Shown piece by piece: positions 43,201-52,131 of a stretch of 64,000 nucleotides of DNA. Within the stretch, counting starts at the first letter, position 1; each line of letters starts with the position of its first letter. A program made the translations under genes and the position numbers. The notes beneath the pieces are model-generated. The model ran no database searches and was not told the DNA's origin. It worked only from the letters and a program-made list of their open reading frames with translations. The DNA is from Ktedonosporobacter rubrisoli (lineage in GTDB: Bacteria > Chloroflexota > Ktedonobacteria > Ktedonobacterales > Ktedonobacteraceae), in NCBI RefSeq assembly GCF_004208415.1, contig NZ_CP035758.1, forward strand, positions 3,968,001 through 4,032,000, in the 5' to 3' direction.

Positions 43201-43560
43201 ATGCGATCAAGTTCATCTGAAAAGAACAACGCGATCCTTGGCAAAGACGAACTCATTCACCAGGTTGCGGCAAAAGCTGGCCTTAACCTCAAAGAGACAA
43301 ACAAAGTAATCGATGCTTTCACCGAAGTTGTCCGCGAAGGTATTGCTCAGGGTCACGAAGTACGCCTGATGGGCTTTGGAACCTGGAATCTGCGGAATGT
43401 GGCCGCTCGTAAAGTAAAATCCATTCGCGGCGGCACCCAAATTACTATTCCAGCGCGCAAACGCGTTGGTTTCTCTGTAGGAGCAGTGCTTTCGCAGGCT
43501 GCTCAGGATGCCGTAGAAAAACCGTCAAAGCATATAAACCATCAGACGCACTCGCGCTAA
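43201..43560 (+). CDS. HU-family DNA-binding protein
   Basis: The 119-residue histone-like protein has the HU pattern: KDELIHQVAAKAGLNLKETN, then EVRLMGFGTWNLRNVAARK with the beta-arm RKVKSIRGGTQITIPARKRV. An N-terminal extension of ~13 residues (RSSSSEKNNAILG) and a C-terminal tail (VEKPSKHINHQTHSR) are additional to the ~90-residue core. It bends and compacts DNA. AAGGAGC precedes the ATG; a strong terminator follows. Confidence 0.92.
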   Translation: MRSSSSEKNNAILGKDELIHQVAAKAGLNLKETNKVIDAFTEVVREGIAQGHEVRLMGFGTWNLRNVAARKVKSIRGGTQITIPARKRVGFSVGAVLSQAAQDAVEKPSKHINHQTHSR

Positions 43561-43572
43561 GTAACGAAGCGC

Positions 43573-43597
43573 AGAGGCTATTACAGCAATAGCCTCT
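43573..43597. terminator. Terminator between HU and FG-GAP genes
   Basis: AGAGGCTATT (43573-43582) and AATAGCCTCT (43588-43597) form a perfect 10-bp stem with loop ACAGC; AGCTATCTTT follows. Confidence 0.8.
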
Positions 43598-43615
43598 AGC
43601 TATCTTTCACGCAAT

Positions 43616-44374
43616 TCAACGTCCCAGGTGCTGCAAAAACTGCTCCACCTGGGGACGTTCAGCCTCCGACAACGGGCGATATCCATCACCGGTATTAATA
43701 AATACGGCCCGCGTCCCCTGATAAGTAGCGATCATATCGGGCTTATGATCTCCATTTACATCGGCAAAGCTCAATGTTACAGGCACCAAATCATCATCTT
43801 GTGCATATAATTGCGGTCCAACGTAGATATGAGCATGGGCAGCGTCACCGCCAGGAAGTTCAATAATTTCAATATGGCGATTAAGATTAATAGCAATAAA
43901 ATGACTTGGTGTACCGTTCTGCTCGTTGTGGCCTACCCAGGCATCGGTTTGAAACGTGCGAGGGCGTCCAAAACGAAGATCATCGAGTGTTGTATTAAAC
44001 CAACCAAAGACAGCACTTCCAATTGTCCCTAACATAAGCATAGCCAGCATCCCTGAGCTGAGGTAGAGAACAGGATGTATTTTTCGCTTTACCTTGCGCT
44101 TCGGGCGCGCTGCACTGGCGCCCGTCACGGGAGGACGCGATGTATACCTCTTGCTACCTTCAGATATTCCCTCTTCCGTCTCATCCCTCAGCCACTCCTC
44201 CGTATCCTCGCTCACATCAGCATGGTAATAGGCGCGCGATGCACGCGGCACCACAGGTAGGGTTGCAGTTGTAACGATAGAGCGCTTACGAGCTGGGGCA
44301 ACCCTCTCCCCCATGGGTCGATAGCGCAATACGCTCTTTGGCGTAATCTTGTCAGTTGTATCCAAAACAGGCAT
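43616..44374 (-). CDS. Membrane-anchored FG-GAP/VCBS repeat protein
   Basis: The 252-residue protein has a polar, acidic/basic N-terminus, one TM helix (about 102-126, VLYLSSGMLAMLMLGTIGSA) and an outer C-terminal domain with a calcium-binding-like DVNGDHKPD motif (205-213) followed by MIATYQGTRAVFINTGDG, typical of FG-GAP/VCBS repeats. It is probably a cell-surface protein. The function is unknown. The gene is convergent with HU. Confidence 0.75.
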   Translation of the reverse strand: MPVLDTTDKITPKSVLRYRPMGERVAPARKRSIVTTATLPVVPRASRAYYHADVSEDTEEWLRDETEEGISEGSKRYTSRPPVTGASAARPKRKVKRKIHPVLYLSSGMLAMLMLGTIGSAVFGWFNTTLDDLRFGRPRTFQTDAWVGHNEQNGTPSHFIAINLNRHIEIIELPGGDAAHAHIYVGPQLYAQDDDLVPVTLSFADVNGDHKPDMIATYQGTRAVFINTGDGYRPLSEAERPQVEQFLQHLGR

Positions 44375-44782
44375 TAATAAATTTCTCCTCTCCTAGCAGA
44401 CTAAAGCTTATGCATCTTTCATAAAGACACAAGGCTATAGAACCGCCGGTAACCTCTTCCGCTTCTACTTATCAATGAGCATATATGGATTTAGTACATA
44501 CGTTCCACGCCTCACGATAATATAATAGCGACAGTATTTTACAGAATGCTTGTAAACTAAGCAAAGAAATAGGCCAGAAGTAGCCTAAACGGGTTGCTCG
44601 TAGATAGGAATGAGCGGCAGCATAAAGGCGACTATAGCGGATAAACCATGACGCAATGCTCTAGTCTGACGTTAGTATAGTGTAAGCCCCGCATACCTTA
44701 GAGGCACACAGGGCGCTTTATATAAGATATGGCAATAGGTTTCCAGCAAGAAGTCCTTTGCCATATTCATCATAGCAACGTC
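44375..44782. other. Intergenic with hairpin at 44727-44766
   Basis: ATATGGCAA (44727-44735) and TTGCCATAT (44758-44766) form a 9-bp stem just after the ctaA stop on the minus strand, a likely terminator. Nothing else is recognised. Confidence 0.45.
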
Positions 44783-45817
44783 TTACGAACAATCACAAAC
44801 CAGATACAAGAGCGAGCAGAATCTGATACTGTTCCCTTTACGAGACTGTATTGAGCTCCAATTGCTCCCCTCCACTTTCTGCGCGGCCTGGTTTCTCCTT
44901 TTCCAGGGCCAACCAACTTGCATACACAGATAACAAAGTTCACAGAAGAAGATTGAGATCAGTGTTGTATGCAGAAGCGCCGCCAACAATTGCCCCATAG
45001 TTAAAACGTTTATGATCCCGCTGACTGCCTGCAGGGAAATCAAGATTAAGGCCCACCAGGCTCCCCGCACAACATCACGCCGCTCGCGTGCCTGACGCAA
45101 GGCGAAGATGAGGAAACCAAGCACCAGGAGCCAGAGTAAGCCAGCACCATAGCGATGAAGCACCTGGATGCCAGCCAACGAGGTCAGGTTGGGAAAGATA
45201 GTAGAACCACAACCTGCAATTTGATAGCCACACCCCGTCACCGCGCCTGTATGCGCAACTAGCGCTCCAGTATAGACGACGATATAGGTATAGATTGCCA
45301 ATCCCAATGCAGGGTATTGCAACTTGCGTACTGCTTCCGGCCCCTTAGACGCTCCTGCTTGCTCCCTATCAATCTGGAAGAGCCGAATAGTCAACAAGAT
45401 TACACTGGCGAAAGCAATTAAGGAAAGGCCAAAATGGATAGAAAGCAGCCATTTCAGCGCAAACGTCCCTTCGTACATCACGGTAAGGGCGCCCAGTGCT
45501 CCCTGTAAAAGCACAAAGAACAGGCTCATAAAAGCAAATAGCTTGACGCGAAAATCTCGCTTATACAATATCCAGGCGCATATAGTTAGCACGAGCACAA
45601 GAAAACCATCGGCGCTTGACATAATTCGATGGCTATACTCAACTACGCCAGCGATGGTAATCGTACCAGGGATAATCTCACCGTGACAAAACGGCCAGGA
45701 ATTGCCACATCCCTGCCCCGAGCCCGTCTTCGTGACCAGCACACCTAATATCAACATCAGGTATGCGCCGATCGAGGTTATCACGGCTAATATTTTCATC
45801 AGACGATGTGCAATCAC
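44783..45817 (-). CDS. ctaA: Heme A synthase (CtaA/COX15)
   Basis: The 344-residue integral membrane protein oxidises heme O to heme A for cytochrome aa3-type oxidases. It has about eight TM helices, the first-loop Cys pair GCGNSWPFCHG, the heme-ligand motifs EYSHR and VLHRYGAG, and HTTLIS near the end. A second Cys pair GCGYQIAGCG is in the second half, as in the Bacillus type. A C-terminal extension of ~40 residues is not conserved. A good promoter is at 45894-45922. No ctaB or oxidase genes are in the window. Confidence 0.88.
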   Translation of the reverse strand: MIAHRLMKILAVITSIGAYLMLILGVLVTKTGSGQGCGNSWPFCHGEIIPGTITIAGVVEYSHRIMSSADGFLVLVLTICAWILYKRDFRVKLFAFMSLFFVLLQGALGALTVMYEGTFALKWLLSIHFGLSLIAFASVILLTIRLFQIDREQAGASKGPEAVRKLQYPALGLAIYTYIVVYTGALVAHTGAVTGCGYQIAGCGSTIFPNLTSLAGIQVLHRYGAGLLWLLVLGFLIFALRQARERRDVVRGAWWALILISLQAVSGIINVLTMGQLLAALLHTTLISIFFCELCYLCMQVGWPWKRRNQAAQKVEGSNWSSIQSRKGNSIRFCSLLYLVCDCS

Positions 45818-45893
45818 TTTTTTGTTCCTCTGCCTCTTCTATGTCCTGCACAAATATGTGTATGTTGAATGACAACGAATCAGACCTGATCAG

Positions 45894-45922
45894 AATATAA
45901 CGAAAGACTGCCAGGATGTCAA
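45894..45922 (-). promoter_or_regulatory. Sigma70-type promoter of ctaA
   Basis: On the minus strand TTGACA (plus 45917-45922), a 17-base spacer, then TATATT (plus 45894-45899), about 75 bases before the ctaA start codon. Confidence 0.7.
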
Positions 45923-45983
45923 AGTCTGGGGAAAGAGAAAAATTGCCGGGCAAAGAACATCCTGTACAGGTCCCTGCCGCTAG

Positions 45984-46937
45984 CTAGAGCGCGCTTTCAT
46001 CCATAAGCACGGCTTGCAGATCATCTGGAAGTGGAGCTTCAATCTCTAACTTTTGTCTGCTAGCAGGATGTATAAGCTCTAATTGGTAGGAGTGTAAGAA
46101 CTGGCGCTGCAAGGCGATCCCGCGTAACTTATTTCCCGATCCATAAACTGGATCTCCCACTATCGGATAGCCAATAGCTTGCAAATGGACGCGGATCTGA
46201 TGGGTGCGGCCAGTTTCTAATTGCACGAGCAGAAGCGTATGACGCGCAAAGCGCTGCAGTACGCGGAAATGAGTGATCGCCTGCCGGCTACCCACGGCCG
46301 TCACAGCCATTTGTTGGCGATGGCGAGGATCGCGGCCAATTGGCGCATCGATGCTTCCTTGATCTAAAGAGACATTACCGTCAACCAGGGCCAGATAGCG
46401 CTTCATGATTTCGTGGCGCTTCATTTGCTCTATCAGCGCCGCCTGGGCGCGTACATTTTTCGCAACCAGCATCAGCCCCGAGGTATCTCTATCCAGGCGA
46501 TGGACAATCCCAGGTCGCACATCTCCCTCTACGGCTTGTAGCTGTGGATAACGTGCCAGCAAGGCATTGACCAGCGTATCATCATAATGGCCCGGCGCCG
46601 GATGCACAACCATGCCAGCGGCTTTATTTACTACCAGCAGATCATCGTCTTCATAGGCAATATCCAGCGGAATAGCGCGCGGCTGCACATCAAGAGGCTG
46701 CTGTGGCTGCGCCGTTTGTAAGGCCTCTATCTCATCATGCAATCTGAGCAAATAACCGGCCTTAGCTGGCCGCCCATTGACAAGGATCAGGCCATCAGCG
46801 ATAAGCTGCTGCACGCCTGTGCGCGAGATATCGCTAAGCACAGATACAAGGTAGCGATCAAGCCGTTGACCTACTTGCTCAGCATCTATTTGCCATATCT
46901 GGTTTTCATTCTTCGATTTCAGATCAGGATTGTACAT
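45984..46937 (-). CDS. rluD: Ribosomal large subunit pseudouridine synthase, RluD type
   Basis: The 317-residue enzyme isomerises uridine in 23S rRNA helix 69 (E. coli positions 1911/1915/1917). It has an N-terminal S4 domain (RLDRYLVSVLSDISRTGVQQ) and the catalytic block GIVHRLDRDTSGLMLVAKN (nucleophile D149), with LETGRTHQIRVH later. RluA/B/C types are possible, but the S4 domain and location next to lspA support RluD. It overlaps the end of lspA by 14 bp, a coupled pair. Confidence 0.92.
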   Translation of the reverse strand: MYNPDLKSKNENQIWQIDAEQVGQRLDRYLVSVLSDISRTGVQQLIADGLILVNGRPAKAGYLLRLHDEIEALQTAQPQQPLDVQPRAIPLDIAYEDDDLLVVNKAAGMVVHPAPGHYDDTLVNALLARYPQLQAVEGDVRPGIVHRLDRDTSGLMLVAKNVRAQAALIEQMKRHEIMKRYLALVDGNVSLDQGSIDAPIGRDPRHRQQMAVTAVGSRQAITHFRVLQRFARHTLLLVQLETGRTHQIRVHLQAIGYPIVGDPVYGSGNKLRGIALQRQFLHSYQLELIHPASRQKLEIEAPLPDDLQAVLMDESAL

Positions 46938-47535
46938 CTTGCTCAGTCGTGCGCAACGCTCCGCTCTTCTGTCCAGAAGAGCTCAGTGGATGTGGCGAAG
47001 CTTCACGCTCTTTTCTATTATCTTCACCGTGGCGAAATCCTCCAAATAGCACAAATACAAAGAGAAGGAAGACCCCCACGGAAATGCATGCGTCTGCAAT
47101 ATTAAAAATCGCAAAGTAGTAATTAATCTCGGGAATGCGGAAGGAGAGAAAATCAACTACGTATCCACCATTATGTGCTCTATCAATCAAGTTGCCCAGG
47201 GCCCCACCAATAATCAAGCCAAAAATAAGCTTGTAAGCCAGCGTCCCTGAATTGAGCATACGGAAGTAGAGGTAGAGTACGACCCCAATCGCCACTATCA
47301 TTAAGGCAGCAAGAAGAATATTGCCTTCGCTGTTGGCCAGCATACCAAATGCGGCCCCTCTGTTCTGAATATACAAGATCCCCAGATAGTGCCCAATCAA
47401 AGGTACAAACGGCTTGCTCTCTGCCGGGCTAAAATTCTCTACCACCAGGGCTTTCGTCCATTGGTCGAACCCAACAACGATAATTACAGTGAGCAACGCC
47501 AATGCATCGTAGATACGAGCCCGTTTAGCTATCAC
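46924..47535 (-). CDS. lspA: Lipoprotein signal peptidase (signal peptidase II)
   Basis: The 203-residue membrane aspartyl protease cleaves signal peptides from diacylglyceryl-prolipoproteins. It has four TM helices, QNRGAAFGML, GGALGNLIDR, and the catalytic Asp residues in YVVDF (D128) and FNIADA (D148). The C-terminal ~35 residues are polar and not conserved. It is cotranscribed with rluD (14-bp overlap), a common bacterial arrangement. Confidence 0.93.
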   Translation of the reverse strand: MIAKRARIYDALALLTVIIVVGFDQWTKALVVENFSPAESKPFVPLIGHYLGILYIQNRGAAFGMLANSEGNILLAALMIVAIGVVLYLYFRMLNSGTLAYKLIFGLIIGGALGNLIDRAHNGGYVVDFLSFRIPEINYYFAIFNIADACISVGVFLLFVFVLFGGFRHGEDNRKEREASPHPLSSSGQKSGALRTTEQDVQS

Positions 47536-47637
47536 AATAACCCCTTCTTCCTTTCCGCAAACAGTAGATCAGGTACGTCTATTGTACCCGATCTACCCAT
47601 AATTGAAAAGGCTTTTATAGCAGCCAATTTTCCAGAA

Positions 47638-48036
47638 TTACTGCGTATCTGCGTTGTACAATTCCTCCTCGCTCAGGTTGCGCTCTTCCAAGGCTTGCTC
47701 ATGCTTAGCACAGCGAGCCGCCCAGGGAATTGCTTCTAGCCTCTTCTCAGGAATAGGCTCTCCATCTACCACACAGCGTCCGTAGCTTCCATCCTTAATG
47801 CGCTTAAGGGCCTCGTTTACTTCGGTCAGCAGTGCTTGCTCATTGACGAGCACCGACTGTTCCTTCTGCGTCTCTAGAAAATCTACTGCCGTCTCCTCAA
47901 ACTCCTGAGGCCCCTCGCTCAGCTCAATAGGATCGACAGGCTTTGGATGTGCTTCGGTCAAGTCGCCGATCTGCCTTTTTAAATCAGCGCGCTTGCTCTC
48001 CAGGCGTTGCTTTATCTGCTGCATATCAAGTGTCAT
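47638..48036 (-). CDS. TraR/DksA family zinc-finger protein
   Basis: The 132-residue protein has a coiled-coil N-terminal part (QQIKQRLESKRADLKRQIGD, then ETAVDFLETQKEQSV) and a C-terminal DksA-like finger GRCVVDGEPIPEKRLEAIPW plus ARCAKHEQ. Two Cys positions are kept and the other two are replaced, so the zinc site is degenerate. DksA/TraR proteins act in the RNA polymerase secondary channel. The gene lies upstream of lspA-rluD, as in many genomes. Confidence 0.85.
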   Translation of the reverse strand: MTLDMQQIKQRLESKRADLKRQIGDLTEAHPKPVDPIELSEGPQEFEETAVDFLETQKEQSVLVNEQALLTEVNEALKRIKDGSYGRCVVDGEPIPEKRLEAIPWAARCAKHEQALEERNLSEEELYNADTQ

Positions 48037-48209
48037 GCTTATTTTCCTCCCTGCATCATTCAGTTCTGCTGACCGCCTTACCAGGTCTATCTTTTACACG
48101 TAAAGCTACGGGTTCATGGCTACTATTTATCAGCAGCAATTTCCATCGTGCAACACTTCCATGGTCTTTAGATGCGTCAGGCACCCCGAAAAGGTGGGAA
48201 GATAGCGCC

Positions 48210-48380
48210 GTGTCGATATATTCCTATCTGGGCAATATCTTGCCCCCTTTCTACAGGGCTGTGCGTATATTTCTTAGAGTTCGGTATAATGAAAGGACCA
48301 CAAAGCTAGATCCGCAGCAGCGTGTGCAGATAGCGCAGGACTTGCTTGCATATGCTATTCTTAGAGGGCAAATAGCCTGA
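48210..48380 (+). CDS. Possible small hypothetical protein
   Basis: GTG 48210 opens a 56-codon frame (MSIYSYLGNILPPFYRAVRI, FLRVRYNERTTKLDPQQRVQ, IAQDLLAYAILRGQIA) that ends 29 bp before glgB. AAGGTGGG lies about 10 bases upstream. The amphipathic, Arg-rich sequence looks coding, but no family is recognised, so it may be chance. Confidence 0.35.
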   Translation: MSIYSYLGNILPPFYRAVRIFLRVRYNERTTKLDPQQRVQIAQDLLAYAILRGQIA

Positions 48381-48409
48381 TAGTCTTGATACATTAAGGA
48401 TATCCTATT

Positions 48410-50443
48410 ATGGGTGTACCACAACAACCAGGAAGTAAGCCAGAGCATGCCTTAACCGGTCTAGAAGTGCCTTCGCTTTTTAGCGATTTTGATCTCTATC
48501 TTTTTGGACAGGGCAAGCATTACCATATCTATGAGAAATTTGGTGCTCATCCGCGCGAGGTTGAGGGCATAACAGGCGTTAACTTTGCCGTCTGGGCTCC
48601 CAACGCCGCCGCTGTTTCGGTCATTGGTGATTTCAATGGCTGGCAGCATGGTGCGACACCGATGCAGCTACGCCACAAGGAGCTCGGCGTCTGGGAATGC
48701 TTTATACCAGGGTTGGGCCCTGGCACACTCTATAAATATGCAATTCACTCTCGCTTTAACAACTATGCGGTAGAAAAAACCGATCCCTATGGCTTTGCTG
48801 AGGAACTACGCCCACAAACAGCCAGCATTGTTACTGATATCCAACATTATCGCTGGCATGATGAGCAGTGGCTACAACAACGGGCTCAACAGCAGCGCTT
48901 AAGCTCGCCAATCTCCATTTATGAAGTGCATCTGGGCTCCTGGCGCCATATCCCCGAACGTCATAAGGAAGGTGCTGTTGAAGAAGACCGTTTCATGACT
49001 TACCGCGAGCTGGCCCACGCGCTGGCAACGTACGTCAAGGAGATGGGCTTTACACATATCGAATTGCTCCCCATCACCGAGTATCCTTATGATGGCTCCT
49101 GGGGCTATCAAGCAACCGGCTATTATGCACCAACTAGCCGTTTTGGCCCTCCTGAAGATTTCCAGTACTTTATCGACTATATGCATCAACAAGGCATTGG
49201 CATATTGCTGGATTGGGTTCCCTCGCATTTTCCGAAGGATGGGCACGCCTTGAGCTACTTCGACGGCACGCATCTCTATGAATATTCTGATCCCCGCAAG
49301 GGAGAGCATAAAGGTTGGGGAACCTATGTCTTTGACTACGGGCGCAGCGAAGTGTGTAACTTCTTGATAGGCAGCGCCTTGTTCTGGCTGCGCGAGTATC
49401 ATATAGATGGTTTGCGTGTAGATGCAGTGGCCTCTATGCTCTATCTTGACTATATGCGTGACTCGGGAGAATGGGTTAGCAATCAGTATGGTGGTCGAGA
49501 GCATCTTGAAGCTGTAGCTTTCTTGCGCCAACTTAATGAAGCAGTTTATGGGCAGGTGCCCGGCACAATTACCGTTGCCGAGGAATCGTCGGCCTGGCCG
49601 CTGGTCTCCCGTCCTACGTATGTTGGAGGTTTAGGCTTTACCTTTAAATGGAATATGGGTTGGATGCACGATATGCTGGAATATATGCATCTTGACCCGA
49701 TTCATCGGCGCTATCACCACAACAATATTACTTTTTCGCTCATGTATGCTTATTCCGAAAATTTTGTATTACCGCTTTCCCACGACGAGGTAGTACACCT
49801 CAAGGGTTCTATGCTTACTAAAATGCCTGGTGATCTGTGGCAGCGTTTCGCCAATCTGCGCGCCTTCTATGGCTATATGTGGGGACACCCGGGAAAGAAG
49901 CTTCTTTTCATGGGTGGCGAGTTCGGACAATGGCAAGAATGGAACTATGCGCAGAGCCTGGACTGGCACCTTCTAGCGCCTCCCAGCGATCCTCATCACG
50001 CTCAGTTACAAGATTTTGTGCGCGACCTCAACCGACTCTATCGCCAGGAGCCGGCCTTGAGCATGCTTGACTGCGAGCCGGAAGGCTTCTCCTGGATCGA
50101 CTGCCACGATTCCGACAATAGCGTTGTTTCCTTTATACGCCGTAGTCAGCAGACAGCCGACACGTTGATATTCATCTGTAACTTCACTCCTGTACCGCGG
50201 CACGGGTATCGCCTGGGAGTACCATTTCCCGGCGAATATTATGAACTTCTTAACAGTGATGATATACGCTATGGTGGTAGTGGTCTACGCAATAACCAAC
50301 CAATGCCTAGCGGGCCCATCTACTGGCAATCCTGCCCGCATTCTATACTCCTGACACTCCCGCCACTGGCCACAGTGGTTCTTAAAAAGCGACCGGGGAG
50401 TGATATAATAGGACTAGAGGAAGAGAACTTAAGTTATGAGTAA
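48410..50443 (+). CDS. glgB: 1,4-alpha-glucan branching enzyme
   Basis: The 677-residue GH13 enzyme makes alpha-1,6 branches in glycogen. It has an N-terminal CBM48 (GVNFAVWAPNAAAVSVIGDF), then the catalytic barrel with YEVHLGSWR, ELLPITEYPYDGSWGYQATG, DWVPSHFP, GLRVDAVASMLYLDY (nucleophile Asp), VAEESSAWP (acid Glu) and LSHDEVVHLKGS (third Asp). The length fits the ~650-730-residue GlgB type. No other glg gene is near. It overlaps the LOG gene by 8 bp. Confidence 0.95.
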   Translation: MGVPQQPGSKPEHALTGLEVPSLFSDFDLYLFGQGKHYHIYEKFGAHPREVEGITGVNFAVWAPNAAAVSVIGDFNGWQHGATPMQLRHKELGVWECFIPGLGPGTLYKYAIHSRFNNYAVEKTDPYGFAEELRPQTASIVTDIQHYRWHDEQWLQQRAQQQRLSSPISIYEVHLGSWRHIPERHKEGAVEEDRFMTYRELAHALATYVKEMGFTHIELLPITEYPYDGSWGYQATGYYAPTSRFGPPEDFQYFIDYMHQQGIGILLDWVPSHFPKDGHALSYFDGTHLYEYSDPRKGEHKGWGTYVFDYGRSEVCNFLIGSALFWLREYHIDGLRVDAVASMLYLDYMRDSGEWVSNQYGGREHLEAVAFLRQLNEAVYGQVPGTITVAEESSAWPLVSRPTYVGGLGFTFKWNMGWMHDMLEYMHLDPIHRRYHHNNITFSLMYAYSENFVLPLSHDEVVHLKGSMLTKMPGDLWQRFANLRAFYGYMWGHPGKKLLFMGGEFGQWQEWNYAQSLDWHLLAPPSDPHHAQLQDFVRDLNRLYRQEPALSMLDCEPEGFSWIDCHDSDNSVVSFIRRSQQTADTLIFICNFTPVPRHGYRLGVPFPGEYYELLNSDDIRYGGSGLRNNQPMPSGPIYWQSCPHSILLTLPPLATVVLKKRPGSDIIGLEEENLSYE

Positions 50444-51374
50444 CACTAATCATAGTGATAAAAGACATTCTAATGGGGCCAACAATCGTCATAAACAAAA
50501 TGGTGTAACCAGCAGCAGTCAAAAGATGGGTAAAGCCTCTCCACGCTATCGCCCTTCCAGGAATCAAGGGCCGGTCACCGAAGACGAACGCCTACTACGT
50601 CGTCCAACACAGCCATTAATTAGCCCTAAAGCGCCGGTGCCACAGGAACAGGTCAGGGAAGAAGAGCATGCTCTCGACAGAGCCTTGCACTTCGATTTTA
50701 CCCTGACAGATCCATGGCGGGTACTGCGTATTATGAGCGAATTTGTCAATGGCTTTGATGCGCTCGCTCATATACCTCCTTCCGTCGCTGTTTTTGGCTC
50801 AGCTCGGGTTAAACCAGGCGATCCCACCTATCAGGCTGCCGAAGAGACCGCACGCTTGCTAGCACAGGCCGGTTTCGGTATCATCACTGGCGGTGGTCCC
50901 GGAGTCATGGAGGCTGCCAACAAAGGCGCCCAGGAAGAAGGAGCCTGCTCAGTTGGCTGCAATATCGAGCTTCCTTTTGAGCAAAGCGCTAATCCTTATC
51001 TCGATATCTCTCTTGACTTTAGCTACTTTTTCGTGCGCAAGACGATGTTCATCAAGTACGCTGAAGCTTTTGTGATTTTCCCTGGTGGCTTTGGCACTAT
51101 GGATGAGCTCTTTGAGGCTTTGACGCTGATTCAGACCAGGAAAGTCAATCATTTTCCTGTCATCCTCTACAATTCGAAATATTGGGGAGGTTTAACAGCC
51201 TGGCTTAACGAGACTATGTTGACGGCCGGGGCGATCTCTGAGGAGGATGCCTTGCTCTTACGTGTCTCCGATGATCCCCAGGAGATTTGTCAGTTTGTCA
51301 CTGAGGCCTATCAGGAGCTCTACCGCGCCGATAAAAAGCAAAATCCGGATATTCGGGAACAGCTCATCCGCTAA
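50436..51374 (+). CDS. LOG family protein (Rossmann fold nucleotide-binding)
   Basis: The 312-residue protein has a Pro/Arg-rich N-terminal tail (~90 residues) and a LOG domain with GGGPGVMEAANKGA and PGGFGTMDELFEALTLIQ, the two signature motifs. LOG proteins release adenine-type bases from nucleotide 5'-monophosphates; many bacterial members have unknown roles. The first 8 bp overlap glgB, so translation is coupled. A strong terminator follows at 51383-51412. Confidence 0.9.
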   Translation: MSNTNHSDKRHSNGANNRHKQNGVTSSSQKMGKASPRYRPSRNQGPVTEDERLLRRPTQPLISPKAPVPQEQVREEEHALDRALHFDFTLTDPWRVLRIMSEFVNGFDALAHIPPSVAVFGSARVKPGDPTYQAAEETARLLAQAGFGIITGGGPGVMEAANKGAQEEGACSVGCNIELPFEQSANPYLDISLDFSYFFVRKTMFIKYAEAFVIFPGGFGTMDELFEALTLIQTRKVNHFPVILYNSKYWGGLTAWLNETMLTAGAISEEDALLLRVSDDPQEICQFVTEAYQELYRADKKQNPDIREQLIR

Positions 51375-51382
51375 ATCTTAAA

Positions 51383-51412
51383 GAGGAGAAGCGTTAAACT
51401 CTGCTTCTCCTC
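51383..51412. terminator. Bidirectional terminator between LOG and dhaL genes
   Basis: GAGGAGAAGC (51383-51392) and GCTTCTCCTC (51403-51412) form a perfect 10-bp stem; TTTTTT lies at 51423-51428. Confidence 0.8.
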
Positions 51413-51434
51413 CAAGTCTACCTTTTTTAGATAC

Positions 51435-52067
51435 TTATTGTTTGCCCTCGCAAGCCTCCGCTAGCGAACGCAGGATCAACCAGCTAGAGGTTGCGCCCGG
51501 GTCCTGGTGACCCGCACTACGCTCGCCAAGATAGCTGGCACGACCCTTGGTGGCTACCAGCGGGATGGTAGCTTTCGCACCTTCCTCAGCAGCGGCAGCG
51601 GCCCGCGAAGTTATCTCAGCCAGAGTTGCACCCTCGCTAAGCGCCTGTTTAGCGGCAGTAAGCGCCGGCGTTAAAGCATCGATCATGGTCTTTTCCCCCA
51701 CCTGGGCCTTACCGCGCGCAATAACGCCTCCCAAAAACGCCTCTAGCATGGCTATAACATCAGCAGAGCTCAGTTCCTGCTTACCAGCCGCGACGCTACC
51801 AGCTCGCAAATAAGCGGTTCCATAAAGGGGTCCACTTGCACCACCCACAGTTGAAACCAGCGTTGTGCCCACAGTCTTAAGCTTAGCCGCGATATCCTGT
51901 GAGGTCATCGCAGGAAATTTCTCTCTTACTGCGCTAAAGCCGCGATCCATATTAATGCCATGGTCCGCATCGCCAATCGCTGAATCTAGCTCGGTTAAAT
52001 AGCTCCGTTTTTCCTGCAACACATCAGCGGTCCGCGTCAGCCAGTTCATAATGTCTTCGTTGGTCAT
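51435..52067 (-). CDS. dhaL: Dihydroxyacetone kinase subunit DhaL
   Basis: The 210-residue helical nucleotide-binding subunit has the metal-binding Asp cluster in ELDSAIGDADHGINMDRGF (D28, D33, D35) and the GGASGPLYGTAYLRAG loop. DhaL holds the ADP/ATP coenzyme and phosphorylates dihydroxyacetone on DhaK. In PTS-linked systems DhaM rephosphorylates the bound nucleotide. No dhaM gene follows within the window. It is the last gene of the minus-strand glycerol cluster. Confidence 0.92.
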   Translation of the reverse strand: MTNEDIMNWLTRTADVLQEKRSYLTELDSAIGDADHGINMDRGFSAVREKFPAMTSQDIAAKLKTVGTTLVSTVGGASGPLYGTAYLRAGSVAAGKQELSSADVIAMLEAFLGGVIARGKAQVGEKTMIDALTPALTAAKQALSEGATLAEITSRAAAAAEEGAKATIPLVATKGRASYLGERSAGHQDPGATSSWLILRSLAEACEGKQ

Positions 52068-52131
52068 ATACTTACACTTCCTGACATCATTCTTGCGATA
52101 AACTGTAGTATTGCCAAAGAACGCTCATCGG

